From Cordilura impudica (taxonomy: Eukaryota; Arthropoda; Insecta; Diptera; Scathophagidae), in contig OY821519.1 of the NCBI GenBank assembly GCA_963682025.1, forward strand, positions 110,611,764-110,675,763: a DNA stretch of 64,000 nucleotides, read 5' to 3'. Of the stretch, positions 1 to 9,867 are shown piece by piece. Within the stretch, counting starts at the first letter, position 1, and each line of letters begins with the position of its first letter. The notes under the pieces are model-generated. The model had not been told where the DNA came from. It saw only the letters and a program-made list of their open reading frames with translations, and did not search any database. The position numbers and the translations under genes are program-made.

Positions 1-300
1 TTAATTAATTTCTTAGAGTTGAAAAAGGTGCCGTCAAATTTTACGACCTTTTGTTTTTTTTGGCACAAAAGTGTTCTGGGACATTTGCTATTTCTTGGCG
101 AGTTTTTATTCGATTTTGAATTTATATAATTAAATATTTACCCACATAAACACACTTAAAATTTTCCGTCGATTTCCGACGCTACTTTTCTTTATCCCCA
201 AACTTCACATTGACTAGTTTTATATAGAAAGAAAATCAACTGAACCCCGACACTCCCCAAAATCGCCATTTTAAAAATGTCTACTTTAACGTGGTATTAT
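1..300. repeat. Half of a long-armed fold-back element, cut by the window edge
   Basis: This stretch aligns closely with the right arm of the large palindromic element at 41,445-44,240. Both share the block with a 'ggcacaaaa..gtctgggacatttgctatttcttggcgag' type sequence and the run 'tttatatagaaagaaaa'. Its right end (about 270-300), read on the minus strand, resembles the outer end of the left arm at 41,450 (a shared CCACGTTA followed by GACATTTTT). It is therefore the terminal arm of a second family member whose remainder lies outside the window. No coding capacity is visible. Confidence 0.7.
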
Positions 301-529
301 TAATATCAATTTGTACAATCCTCATTCGCCACAAACATATTTAAAATTTTACTTCATGAAAGCCATATTTAATTGATAAAAATTCTTTATATAGCGGGCG
401 AAGTCTGTTCTTTTTTTTAATTTTCCTTTATATGATAAAAATATACACTAACAATTAATTTAAAAAAAAAATTATTATTTCAAGCTCGAGGTCTGTATTT
501 TAAATTATATTTATTTATTTTATTTTCGA

Positions 530-562
530 TATTTCGCCAACCTCCGGTTGGCATCTTCAGGA
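530..562 (-). ncRNA. Hammerhead-ribozyme-like core downstream of the PLE ORF
   Basis: On the minus strand the order is CTGAAGA (554-560), a perfect 7 bp hairpin GCCAACC/GGTTGGC with a GGA loop, then GAAA (532-535). This is the CUGANGA - stem II - GAAA layout of hammerhead ribozymes, which are known in PLE terminal repeats. Stem III would be very short and AT-rich, and I could not draw a convincing stem I or cleavage triplet by eye. The motif is clear; activity is unproven. Confidence 0.5.
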
Positions 563-737
563 AATCTTAAATTATAAGATATAAACACAAATAGTAAACA
601 TTAACAAAAACTGTAATTAATAAACATTAACTTTACACACAATTCATAACAAAAATGAACTTACAAAAAGCGAGTGACAATAGTCAAAATACCAATGCGT
701 ATGGACGAATTAACATTTTATATTGCACTAAATAATC

Positions 738-2753
738 TTATTTTATTTTACTAATTATATGCCTATAACTATGAGCACAGTTTTCTGTGTCTGTTTTGTA
801 ATTTATTCTCCTTTGTTTTGGTACGTTAATAATGTGTAACATTTCTAATGTAAAGCGTCTCTTGTAGTTGTTCTCAGTTTTAACTTTCTCAAAGTTTGGT
901 TTGTGGTGTTTCTCCGCACAGTGGGCCGCAAGTGCCGTTTTTTGGGTTAAATTATTTTTAAGATCTGATTTATGTCCTGCTATTCTAGTTTTCAGCTTGT
1001 TTTTGGTTGTACCAATATATACCTGATCGCATTTATTGTTATCGTCCCCTTCACATTCTATTCTATAAATTAGATTGGATTTGTCTAATTTGTTGACTTT
1101 GCTCTTCGTGTTGGAGAAAAGTTGTCGTAGTGTGTTGCCAGCTTTAGGTGCTATTTTATATCTTTCTTTGTTGTATATATCAGATTTTACTATTCTTTCA
1201 GATATTTTTGGCACGTATGTTAAAGATTTGTATGTTTTTGTGGTTTCTTCTCTTACATTGTTCATCTTGTTATTCGTGTTATTATTTATAAGTTTCGTAA
1301 TAATGTTATCCGGGAATGAGTTCTTATTTAAAATGTCTCTTATCTTCTTTTTGTTGTCCGTATGAAACTGCTTGTCACTAATCGTTAGCACTCTTCGTAT
1401 AAAATTATTTGCAGTATTTATGATAATATTTTTGGGTTGGCAAGAGTAATAATTTATAATTCTCCCCGATGACGTGGGTTTTTGGTACCAATCTATTTTT
1501 ATTTTGTTTCCTCTCCTTATAACCAATGTGTCCAAATAAGGCAATCTACTGTTTTCTTCTTCTTCAATGGTAAATTTAATTTTATGGTGAAAGCCGTTTA
1601 GTTGTTTTAGAATATGATCTATTTCATTTGTTTTTATTACACAAAACAAGTCGTTCACGTATTTGGTAAGAAGTCTAGGCTTCTTGTCTAGTTTTTCCAT
1701 TGTTTTGCGTAACAACTCCTCCATCACTATATCGGCTACTACAGGCGAAGCTGATGACCCCATGGGTAGCCCACTACTTTGACTGTAGATTTTATCGTTA
1801 TATGTGAAATAACGGTTGTATTTTATACAAAATTGTAATATTTTTGTAAATAATACTTTCGGCATTGTCGTATACTTCTCAATTTTATTCCACTTGTCCT
1901 TGATAACGTCTATCGCATAATCTACTGGTATGCTTGGGAATAATGAAACTACATCAAAGGAAACTAATTTCTCGTCATTATAAATTATAGTGTTGTTTAT
2001 TTTATTTTTGAATTCAACCGCATCCTTCACATTAAATTCTGAATCTACTGTAAGGTGTTTTAAAATGTTCGTCAGAAATTTACAAAGTTCATTTGATGGT
2101 GAATTTATTGATGAACATATTGGCCTTAATGGAAGATTGTCTTTATGGATTTTAGGTAGTCCATAAATTCTTGGCGCTAATGCCGCGTCTTTTTTCATTT
2201 TTCGCTTTTCTATAGTAGATATTATATTACATTTATGTAGATCTTCTACTAGTTCATTGTTCTTCTTTTGTAATGCTGATGTGGGATCCTTGTTTAATCT
2301 CCTATATGTCATCATATCACTCAAAATTTCTTGCATCCTGTTCTCATAGTCCTTTTTCTCCATGGCCACTGTAACATTTCCCTTATCTGCGTTTAAAATT
2401 AAAATATTTTTATTTCTCTTCAAAAATTTTTTGGTTTCTTCCACTGTACTAAGCACAAAACGATCTCTTCCACTTAAGCTTTGTTTGTTTGCATGATTTT
2501 CAAGCATTGTTGTAAATTTTGTTCTTGCACTCTCTTGTTCCTCTTTATTTACCAATGTTTGTATGCAGTCCTCTCCATCTGCAATATACTTGAACATAAG
2601 AAATTTTTCTTTTGTTGTAGGTATAGCATGTTTTTGTCCTAGTGAGAGAATCCACTGCATATCGTCAGAAATGTTAATGCTAGTCTTATTAATAAACAAT
2701 TTTTCGTTTTTTTCAATTCCTAGTTCCTTTCCTTTTTTAAAATTAAAACGCAA
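738..2753 (-). CDS. Penelope-type reverse transcriptase / GIY-YIG endonuclease, catalytic Asp substituted
   Basis: The 671-codon frame is uninterrupted. Residues ~90-420 carry the RT fold: a YGLPKIHK block, LRPICSS, SFDVVSLFPSIP (palm Asp) and SGLPMGSSASP. In place of the usual YVDD catalytic box there is KYVNDLF at residue ~367 (AAC codon at 1653-1655). Residues ~560-660 carry the GIY-YIG nuclease, with IYRIEC, a CDQVYIGTT block and the downstream R..H region that PLEs combine with RT. Such proteins copy the element RNA at chromosomal nicks or telomere ends. The Asp to Asn change removes one of two metal-binding aspartates and predicts a catalytically weak or dead RT despite the intact frame. 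A sequencing error is possible. The first Met is used; the true start could lie upstream. Confidence 0.9.
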   Translation of the reverse strand: MRFNFKKGKELGIEKNEKLFINKTSINISDDMQWILSLGQKHAIPTTKEKFLMFKYIADGEDCIQTLVNKEEQESARTKFTTMLENHANKQSLSGRDRFVLSTVEETKKFLKRNKNILILNADKGNVTVAMEKKDYENRMQEILSDMMTYRRLNKDPTSALQKKNNELVEDLHKCNIISTIEKRKMKKDAALAPRIYGLPKIHKDNLPLRPICSSINSPSNELCKFLTNILKHLTVDSEFNVKDAVEFKNKINNTIIYNDEKLVSFDVVSLFPSIPVDYAIDVIKDKWNKIEKYTTMPKVLFTKILQFCIKYNRYFTYNDKIYSQSSGLPMGSSASPVVADIVMEELLRKTMEKLDKKPRLLTKYVNDLFCVIKTNEIDHILKQLNGFHHKIKFTIEEEENSRLPYLDTLVIRRGNKIKIDWYQKPTSSGRIINYYSCQPKNIIINTANNFIRRVLTISDKQFHTDNKKKIRDILNKNSFPDNIITKLINNNTNNKMNNVREETTKTYKSLTYVPKISERIVKSDIYNKERYKIAPKAGNTLRQLFSNTKSKVNKLDKSNLIYRIECEGDDNNKCDQVYIGTTKNKLKTRIAGHKSDLKNNLTQKTALAAHCAEKHHKPNFEKVKTENNYKRRFTLEMLHIINVPKQRRINYKTDTENCAHSYRHIISKIK

Positions 2754-2760
2754 AGGTCAA

Positions 2761-4935
2761 ATAAAAATACTCCTAACAATTAATTTTTTAAAATTTAGTT
2801 TTGGTTTTTTGAGTATTGGAAAGAAATTTAGGAATTATGAATTTTCAATAATTAATTGCTATTCTTTTGCTTATTAAAATAAATTTTAATATTTTTTTTT
2901 TTGGTTTTTTCATATTCAATTGAAAAATCCTTATTACTTAAAATGAATATATCTTTACCTCGATCCAATGAAATATTCTACTCCATCCTTAAGTTTTTGC
3001 TTATATTTCTTTGATGATGATAACGTAATTTCCTGCCTTTTTTGCTGTTAAATTACTTTCTTAGTATTCAGAGTGTTTTATAATGTTTCTATATAGAATA
3101 TTTTTTTTTCTATTCCTTCACATTAAAGCTTTAGTTGTTACCATTGTATAATTGTACTTGTACATGTTGTTGCCGTTGTTTGGTGTAGTTCAATGTTTTT
3201 TTGTTCCCTGTTGCAACTGTGAAAATTAAAAGACAACGTGCTACAAATTTTACCCTTAGGGATTGTCAGAGTAAGTTTTTTTTTTATTTCTGTATATAAT
3301 TTTTTTTTCTTTTTGAGTTCCTTCAGTTGTTGGCTAATGTTTAGTTAAATACATTTGTTGCAATAGACCTTTGTTGCAGCAGTGTGGTTTATGCATGAAT
3401 GTGTGTGTGTGTGTGTGTTTTTATGGCTGTTGTATGGGTGTTGTTTGTTCATTATACGTTTGTTAAGTTTTCTGGCAATTTACAATAATATACAAAAGCA
3501 ATCAGTAAAGTTTTATTTCCCAACTACTTCATCATCTCATCCCCAGTAATTTCTTGCGTTCTTATTTTAGTTTGATTTGTAAATTGTATGCTAATTTTTA
3601 AGGTTAGAATAAACTATTAACGGTAAAATTTTAGGGCTCGTTGGAAAACATTTAGTGCTGGTTTGATATAATAAATTTTATAATTTTAAAAAATATTTTT
3701 CCAGCTATCGGTTTATGTAATTTAATGGAATGTTCGACATATATAAAAAGCGATAAATTGTTTCATGACATGATGTATTGTCTTGACAATCAGAACATTT
3801 AATTATATTTTCAGCCAACAAAATTGTTGCTATACGATATCCAAAACCATTAGTTTATATGTAGTATTTAAACTAAAAAATATTTAAATAAAAATTCATA
3901 TCGGATTTGCTAATCGTGTGGAAACTTGACCAAAAAGTAGCTCGACTATGATCATAAATCATAAATATATATCTTATAATTATCAACTCAGAATTTCTGT
4001 ATATCTAATATCCGTGTGTCTGAAAATCTATATGGGGGGCAACCCATTTACTAAGATAAAGATGTTTGGTATACTTAGAAGATTTGTATCATTGAAAAGA
4101 TGAAGCCTTCTAAATTTAAAATTAAAAAAAAAAAATTGTTGTGCTTAATTTAAAATTTTAACATAATTTTGGTTCCACAAAGACAGATATGACATTCAAT
4201 GATTTTTATGATCCGATATTATAAAGTAAAATTTTTCATTGTTCATAAAAATATACAAAATTATGCACACGGATGTGGCCAACATATTTACCATTACAAA
4301 AAGTGAGAACGTGTTATTGTTATTAATAATTGGGGGCAAAAAGCATTCGAGACAGACCGGCAACAAACAGACACCATTGTGGAGGATATTTGTAAAACAC
4401 AGAAAAGTTCTGAAGTTATTTGTACGACGAAACAGTTGTTAATAGTTAATATAAGATCTAGTATATTAATAAAGCATATAAAAAACATGAGTTCTAAAAT
4501 TAATTATAGTAAAAAGAAGTATTTTGTAATGTGACAGATATGATACTGCATTTATTTTCAAATTTACTTAGTTAAACTTTTTCTTTCTTACTGGAAAAAT
4601 AGGGCCTATAAAAATATTAAAAAAAAAAACATCTAAGAAACTATTGTCTTATTTCCTTACCTTTCTCTTTGAAATGGTATCAATAAAAATTATTTAAATT
4701 AAAATTCTAAAATTGGACGACCTTTGCATGAAATTATCCTTTTGCAAAAATTATATATAGTCTATCGCCAAAAATCCCTCCTGTGTTCCATATAATTAGG
4801 GTAAGCGGAATGCAATTATTGCAAAAAGAAAAAGAACATATTATTTATCTATATGACATGAAATTTATTTTCATTGCATATTCTGTTTTCTAACAGCTTC
4901 AGCGCAATACCCAGGCTATAAACCCTTAAATCTAC
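2761..4935. other. AT-rich stretch with no gene recognised
   Basis: Only short, random-looking ORFs occur here. A (TG)n run sits near 3401-3418. No splice-bounded or homologous coding segment was recognised. It could be intron or intergenic DNA. Confidence 0.5.
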
Positions 4936-5039
4936 AATAACGATTGTTTGTTTGGACAGAGTTGTATCTTCTGAAATTAATACGAAGTAAAAGCTTTATG
5001 GTGTGAAACTGTGGTTAGACCACACTGCTGGCCTGACTT

Positions 5040-5110
5040 TAGGTGATTGTGTTAAAGCACTGATCAAAAAGTGCAAGTACGTGTGTATATGAAGGTTCAT
5101 GGTTCAAACC
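5040..5110 (+). promoter_or_regulatory. RNA polymerase III-like A and B boxes
   Basis: GGTTCAAACC at 5101-5110 matches the B-box consensus GWTCRANNC exactly. TAGGTGATTGTG at 5040-5051 is a weaker A box; the inverted copy reads TAGGTGAGTGTG, which is closer to consensus. The A-to-B spacing of ~60 nt is at the long end for tRNA-derived promoters. The flanking GGCCGCCC also looks tRNA-like. Confidence 0.45.
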
Positions 5111-5191
5111 TTACGGCCGCCCTAAGTAGAAAAATTTCGTATAGAAACGATCTATTCAATTGTAGCAATTATCACAATTTTCAGCAAATAG

Positions 5192-5217
5192 CTGATGAAG
5201 GCTGAAATGCCAGAAAC
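5192..5217 (+). ncRNA. Hammerhead-ribozyme-like core in the SINE
   Basis: CTGATGA, then GGC-tgaaat-GCC as a short stem II flanked by an A on each side, then GAAAC and the palindromic ACCGGT. The inverted copy at 62.17 kb keeps GAAACCGGT but has CTCATGA, which would disable it. The extra A.A pair at the base of stem II is atypical. Folding and cleavage are untested. Confidence 0.4.
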
Positions 5218-5481
5218 CGGTCCGATTAAGAATACAGTGCAGTTAAGAATTTTTCTTCTTCTCTACCACGCACCATTGAAACTTAAGCATAATTTGTTCA
5301 TAAATATGAACCTTATATTGCTTAATAATATTTAAGGAACTTTTAAGGCCATTGGAGGAAGTTTTAATTTTATAATATTTTGATTTTGTCACTTCAAAAT
5401 TAAAGCTTGAAATTCCTTAAATTAAATTTAAAAAAATGTATATAAGAATTAAGTAAATTTTTTAGCCAGATAGCAAAATCA

Positions 5482-6205
5482 CACAAGTGAGAAAATTATA
5501 GTCGATCTAGACCGACTATACGATTCCATACGTCATGAGGTTAGAGACTCAAATTCGGATATGATATCAAAAAGTTCACAGGGATGCCGTATTCATATGG
5601 GCACTAGGTCGAAAAATGGACCGATCCTGACTGTATTTGTTAAGGTCCCTTATTTTTGCAAAACATGTACAAACCAAATTCGAGAAAAATCTATGCATTA
5701 TTTTTTATCTTTTTGATAGATATAAGTGAAAATCGGGAATCAGTTTCATATGGGGGCTATGACTAAGAATTGTCTTATCGAGCTTGTATTTGGATTACTG
5801 ATAAATTGATGTAATAAATATACATAAACTAATTGGCCGAGATCTATATGATAATGTGGATGTTATGGCAATTTAAATGGATCGCATAGGGGTCTTTTTT
5901 ATGGGGACTAGGTCTGAACATGAACCGATTTTCACATATTTCAACAGCGTTTGTTCTGGCCACTAAAATTTTATGTACTAAATGTAATCAAAGTATATTC
6001 ATATATGCGACCTTTAGTTTAATCATAAGGTTTACACTGACCCACAGATGGACAGAAGGACGGACGGACCTCGGTAAATCGACTCAGAAAGTAATTCTGT
6101 GTCGATCGGTATAATAAAATATGGATTTAGTTCAAATATATTTGGTAGTTACAAACAGCAGCACAAAGTCATTATACCCAAACTACATAGCGGTATAGGG
6201 TATAA
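5482..6205 (+). repeat. ~790 bp dispersed repeat, copy A
   Basis: It begins with ACAAGTGAG and a near-palindrome 'tagtcgatctagaccgacta', and ends with 'accacat/ctacatag..ggtatagggtata'. Internally it carries the conserved phrase around 'gggactaggtc' and a short GGAC-type microsatellite near 6055. It lies head-to-head with copy B. The best-preserved copies are E (31,561-32,352), G (36,398-37,201) and I (47,530-48,342). Confidence 0.85.
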
Positions 6206-6555
6206 TAAAATTTATTATAATAAATCACTTTCTGAGTCGATTTAGCGATGCCCGTCCGTTCGTCCGTCTGTCCGTCTGTGTGTCCATGTAAACCGTGTAA
6301 TCAAACTACAGGTCGCAAATATGAATAAATATTTCTATTAAATTTGGTGTATAAGCTTCTGTCGGCCATAGGATGAACGCTATTGAAATTGGTGAAATTC
6401 GGTTCATGTTCAGACCTAGGCCCCATACAAATGGCACCTATGAAATCGATTTTTCTCAAATTTGGTTTGTATATATTTTTTCAAAATATAATTGACTTTA
6501 CCAAATATGGTCAGGAACGGTCCATTTTCCGACCTAGTCCCCATATAAGTAAATA

Positions 6556-8515
6556 CAGTAGAAACTCGATTCTTGCACGTAATGGAAACCGGGCTCGGTG
6601 CAAATTTCGAGGTTGTCGCAAGTACCGAGTATTAATTTCCCATACAAAATAAAAGGCACATACAGCTCTTTAGAATCTAAGTTTAATATTTCAATTCAAA
6701 ACACTTAAGTTCAACGCATTCGTATAACAGTAGATACATATTTTATGTAGAATTAAATAAATTTAACATTTTTGTTTGTTTTGTACAAAGTCGCTTGTTC
6801 AGTACTACACTGCTTCTTAGTCTCTGGAGCATCATTCAATAATCCATTGCTTAATTTCAGAATGTGATGTTTGCTGCAAAGGTTCTACTTCTTGAAGCAA
6901 AGTTGCAATGGATTGAATATTGAATGCATCATCAGCTAGCTGTAAACGTAGCTCTGAAAGAGGAATGACATCTTCATTATCCCAGTCGGATGATTTATTA
7001 AACAGTTTTTGAAATGATGACCGAATTGAAGACTCATTAAGGGCATTCCACGCATTTCCTAAAAAACATATTCCGTCTTTTAAGATGATGTTTCGCAGAG
7101 TCGTCTATTGATTTTCCACGACGAACAATGTGACTTAATAGGCTTTTTTTTGAAGTTCAGCTTCGTAAGCCTTATAACATTCTGGTCCATGGGCTGTATA
7201 AGATCAGTACAGTTTGGAGGAAGGCACATTACCGAAATTTCACCATCATTACTCCTTAACTCGCCTTCTTTGGGATGGCATGGAGCATTATCAATAAGTA
7301 AAAGAGCTCTTTCGGGAAGAGTTTTTTCACGAAGGAACTCTTTCACCTACAGATTTAAGAAATTTTAAATTATGTATGTAATAAAAGGAATTTTTTTAGG
7401 ACCAACAATTGACTTACCTCTGGAACAAATGTTATGTGAAACCATTCTTCAAACAAGGCCATTGTCATCCAAGCACTTTTATTACCTTTGTAGACAACAG
7501 GCATATCCATAAAATTTTTGATTGAACGAGGATTTGATGATTTTCCAATAACCGTTAATATCACTCTATGATTTCCAGCAGCATTCGTACAAGCAAGAAA
7601 AGTTATTCTTTCTTTACTGATTTTATGTCCTGGCGCCGAGGTTTATTTAGAGCACACAAGAGTTCTATCGTGCAAAAGCTTCCAACATAGGCCAGACTCA
7701 TCAGCATTATATGTGTGCTCCTTTTCTAAATTTAGATCGGCAATTTTTTCATTTGGTTTTTTACAAAAATGGGTGAATAGAATCACTTTCATTTGACAGT
7801 TTTTCCCCACATATTTTGAGTCTTCGGATTCCATGTCTTTTTTTAAAGTTTGCAACCCAACCATTGCTAGCGTGGAAGCCACCCGACTTTTCCTGAATTT
7901 TGGCATGGAATAACTTTGCCTTTTCCTTGAGCATATCAGATGTGATTGGTAAATTCTTTGTTCTTTGATTTGCAAACCATTTAAACAATACTCTTTCCAT
8001 TTTTGGAAACTTCGAGGGTTTAAGCGTCTTTCTTCTCCCAGGGCCGGATTCAGAATACGCCACAAATTTCTTTATGGTGTTTTCATTTCTCTTAACACAA
8101 GTTATTGTTGATCTATGCACATGAAAACTTTTGGCTAAGGAATTGGTGGAAAATCCAGCACTTAATTTCTTTAAAATCTCAGCTTTGTCTTTAATTGTCA
8201 GCAACGTAAATTTTTTCTTTTCTTCGCCATTATGATACCGCACCTCTCAATAGTCTGCTTAAAACTGATTCAAATTACAACATTTCATCAGCAGCACAAA
8301 ACGACGGGGATTTCCCGAAATGTATTCAGTCTAAGAAAACGTAAACAAAGTAGCACGCAACGTAACAAAGTAGAAACGTAAACAATTTAGCACGCAAGAG
8401 TAATACAAAAATTTTCGGATGTCGCAAGTACTGAGTGCGTAATGAAAAATATTTCTATGTTGCAAGAATCGAGGTGTGCAAGTATCAAGTATGTGCAAGA
8501 ATCGAGTTACTACTG
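6556..8515 (-). mobile_element. Tigger/pogo-type DNA transposon (~1.96 kb)
   Basis: Terminal inverted repeats begin CAGTAG(A/T)AACTCGATTCTT at both ends, and each end is flanked by TA. The interior encodes a broken CENP-B/DDE transposase. Insertion into repeat copy B can be read directly from uninterrupted copies elsewhere in the window, which confirms both boundaries. Confidence 0.9.
6833..8243 (-). pseudogene. Tigger-type transposase (CENP-B HTH + DDE), degenerate, with a 71 nt intron
   Basis: The N-terminus (8243 to ~7770) has the psq-like and CENP-B helix-turn-helix regions (KLSAGFSTNSLAKSF; SGGFHASNGWVANFKKRHG). After a frame change near 7765 the DDE domain follows: YNADESGLCW, then an in-frame TAA at 7643-7645, then TNAAGNHRVILTVIG. 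An intron at 7347-7417 (GTAAGT..CTGTAG) joins VPE to VKEFL in phase 0. The second Asp is in LLIDNAPCHP and the third in LIQPMDQ, 34 residues apart. After another frame change near 7080 the C-terminus runs through an acidic region to a stop at ~6833. This is the usual organisation of a transposase of ~450-500 residues, here with about three lesions, so inactive. Confidence 0.85.
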
Positions 8516-8762
8516 TATAGCATCCTATATAAACTTTTTCAAATCTTCAGCCAGAAAATTAATAACAATGGCACTCAAATTTGTTTTATGCTTATTCTCT
8601 ATATCCAATTAGTTGGACCGAAGAGTTGGGGTCTCTAAACCATGATGTAGGGTATTGTGTAGTCGGTCTGGACCGACTTTAATTTTCTTCCTTGTTTTTC
8701 TTTTATTATTTTTTGACGACTTAGAAAAATGGTATTGGAGCAAATGAACAAAATACTATATA

Positions 8763-9147
8763 TCGCACCGGTTCCTCTTAAAGGGGGTCAACTCAAAATT
8801 TAAAAGCAAAAAACCGTTTTTTTTTTATAATTACTATGAAATTTAAAAACATTGTTTCATTGTAAAGAAATATATATATATGACAGTGGTTGTGTTTGCA
8901 ATTTTTCAGTAATTATCGAAAAATAAAATTTTTTAGGGGACAACTAAAAATATGCCTCTTAAGTTGATTCTAAAGAAGCTACTCTTATATCACAAAGAGG
9001 GATACAACTGTGTTTTTTGGCGAAAGATTAGAGAAAATGGTGAAAGATTTTTACAGTGTGTAGATATGACCACTGTATACCGTTTTCGTGCAAAAATTGA
9101 AAATTGAAAAATTTTGAGTTGACTCTGTTTAGAGGAAACAATGTGAT
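8763..9147. mobile_element. MITE-like element, copy 1
   Basis: The ends are inverted repeats of ~34 bp (CGCACCGGTTCCTCTTAAAG / the right end rc CACATTGTTTCCTCT..), both meeting GTCAACTCAAAATTT and flanked by TA. A diverged inverted copy sits at 35,078-35,727. No ORF is present. Confidence 0.65.
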
Positions 9148-9320
9148 ACATTCCTAGTTAGGATGCAAATGCTCCCTTAAATATCACCAGGTGCCAAAAA
9201 AAAAAAAAAGTTTAATTTTTGAGTTCGAAAAATAAATAAAAATTTAATTAAAAAATTGTTTGTAACTAATTGTCAATGAAGTCAACTTTTATTTGTAGTC
9301 ATGTATTCGTGTAACATATA
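9148..9320. other. Short AT-rich spacer
   Basis: A poly-A run near 9200 and AT-rich sequence lie between two MITE-like elements. Nothing else is recognised. Confidence 0.4.
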
Positions 9321-9603
9321 TCTGTGGTTTTCTGGAATAACCGCGTATGTCCATTTTTGTTAGTTTTGAGTTAATGATGCCAAATATATTAATTTTTAAC
9401 GCTCCTTACATGTATTAATTTTTTTTTTTAAATGTTGACCATTTTTCAGTTTTTTCTTTAAATAACGAAGTAACTTAAATGTTTATTAAATTAATTTGCA
9501 GCACGAACGGCGTATGTCAACCTACGTTTGATCGCTGATAAATTATTTTCTCAGAAAACGACACCTAGCGACATACGTTGTTACGAATGAAAAAAAAAAA
9601 ATG

Positions 9604-9764
9604 TGTTGGATGGCAACCATGTTTCCATATTTGACATTTTACTTTATCTTTTTTCTTTCTCTTTTTCTATTTAGTTAAGTTGGAGATTCTATTTCATTTT
9701 TTTATAGTAATAAAGATCACTGGAATTAATAAACGTGTTTTATTTAATTATTCACATTACAATA
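9604..9764 (+). repeat. 5' LTR
   Basis: It begins TGTTGGATGG and ends TTACAATA, not the canonical CA. It contains 'aataaa' and pyrimidine-rich stretches. Confidence 0.9.
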
Positions 9765-9765
9765 G

Positions 9766-9778
9766 TGGCGACGAGGAT
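9766..9778 (+). promoter_or_regulatory. Primer binding site, tRNA-Ser type
   Basis: TGGCGACGAGGAT lies one base after the LTR. It is complementary to a 3' end ATCCTCGTCGCCA, which is the acceptor end of animal tRNA-Ser(GCT). Confidence 0.8.
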
Positions 9779-9867
9779 TGAAATAATAAAATATATCTTT
9801 TGTGAAAACACAAAGAATTATATACAATTTATAGCTGCATTTTGTTTCTTGAAAAACGTTTTTTTCT

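Larger units (their letters stand above)
480..2760 (-). mobile_element. Penelope-like retroelement (PLE)
   Basis: The span contains one long minus-strand ORF for an RT with a C-terminal GIY-YIG nuclease, followed downstream (530-562) by a hammerhead-like motif. That order is typical of PLEs. The downstream tail runs into an AT-rich region near 480. I could not find a second, upstream copy of the tail (the pLTR), so the element may be 5'-truncated. Exact ends and any target duplication are unresolved. Confidence 0.85.
4936..5278 (+). mobile_element. tRNA-like SINE family with hammerhead-like 3' part, copy 1
   Basis: About 343 bp here is repeated in inverted orientation at 62,100-62,470, both copies starting near 'aacgattgtttgtttggaca' and ending in CTTCTT repeats and 'ccacgcaccattg'. 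The body holds a Pol III-like A box and B box (5040-5110), and ~80 bp further on a CTGATGA..GAAAC core (5192-5217). tRNA-derived promoters followed by hammerheads are known in schistosome SMalpha SINEs. I know of no such family described in flies. No coding capacity is present. Confidence 0.55.
6208..8697 (-). repeat. ~790 bp dispersed repeat, copy B, split by a Tigger transposon
   Basis: It reads GTCGATTTAGCGATG plus (GTCC)n near 6240-6290 at one end and the palindromic 'agtcggtctggaccgact' near 8660-8680 at the other. Its body is interrupted exactly at a TA (6554-6555 and 8516-8517) by the Tigger element. The segments on both sides join in the order seen in intact copies. Confidence 0.85.

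Noticed and set aside
1075..1365. Plus-strand 96-codon hydrophobic ORF that looks membrane-like
   Set aside because: It is antisense to the Penelope RT; the hydrophobicity comes from complementing Lys/Asn-rich codons.
5040..5125. A genuine tRNA gene
   Set aside because: Only A- and B-box-like motifs are present. No acceptor stem or anticodon loop can be drawn, and the sequence is a dispersed repeat.
7108..7368. Plus-strand 86-codon ORF
   Set aside because: It is the antisense shadow of the Tigger DDE domain.
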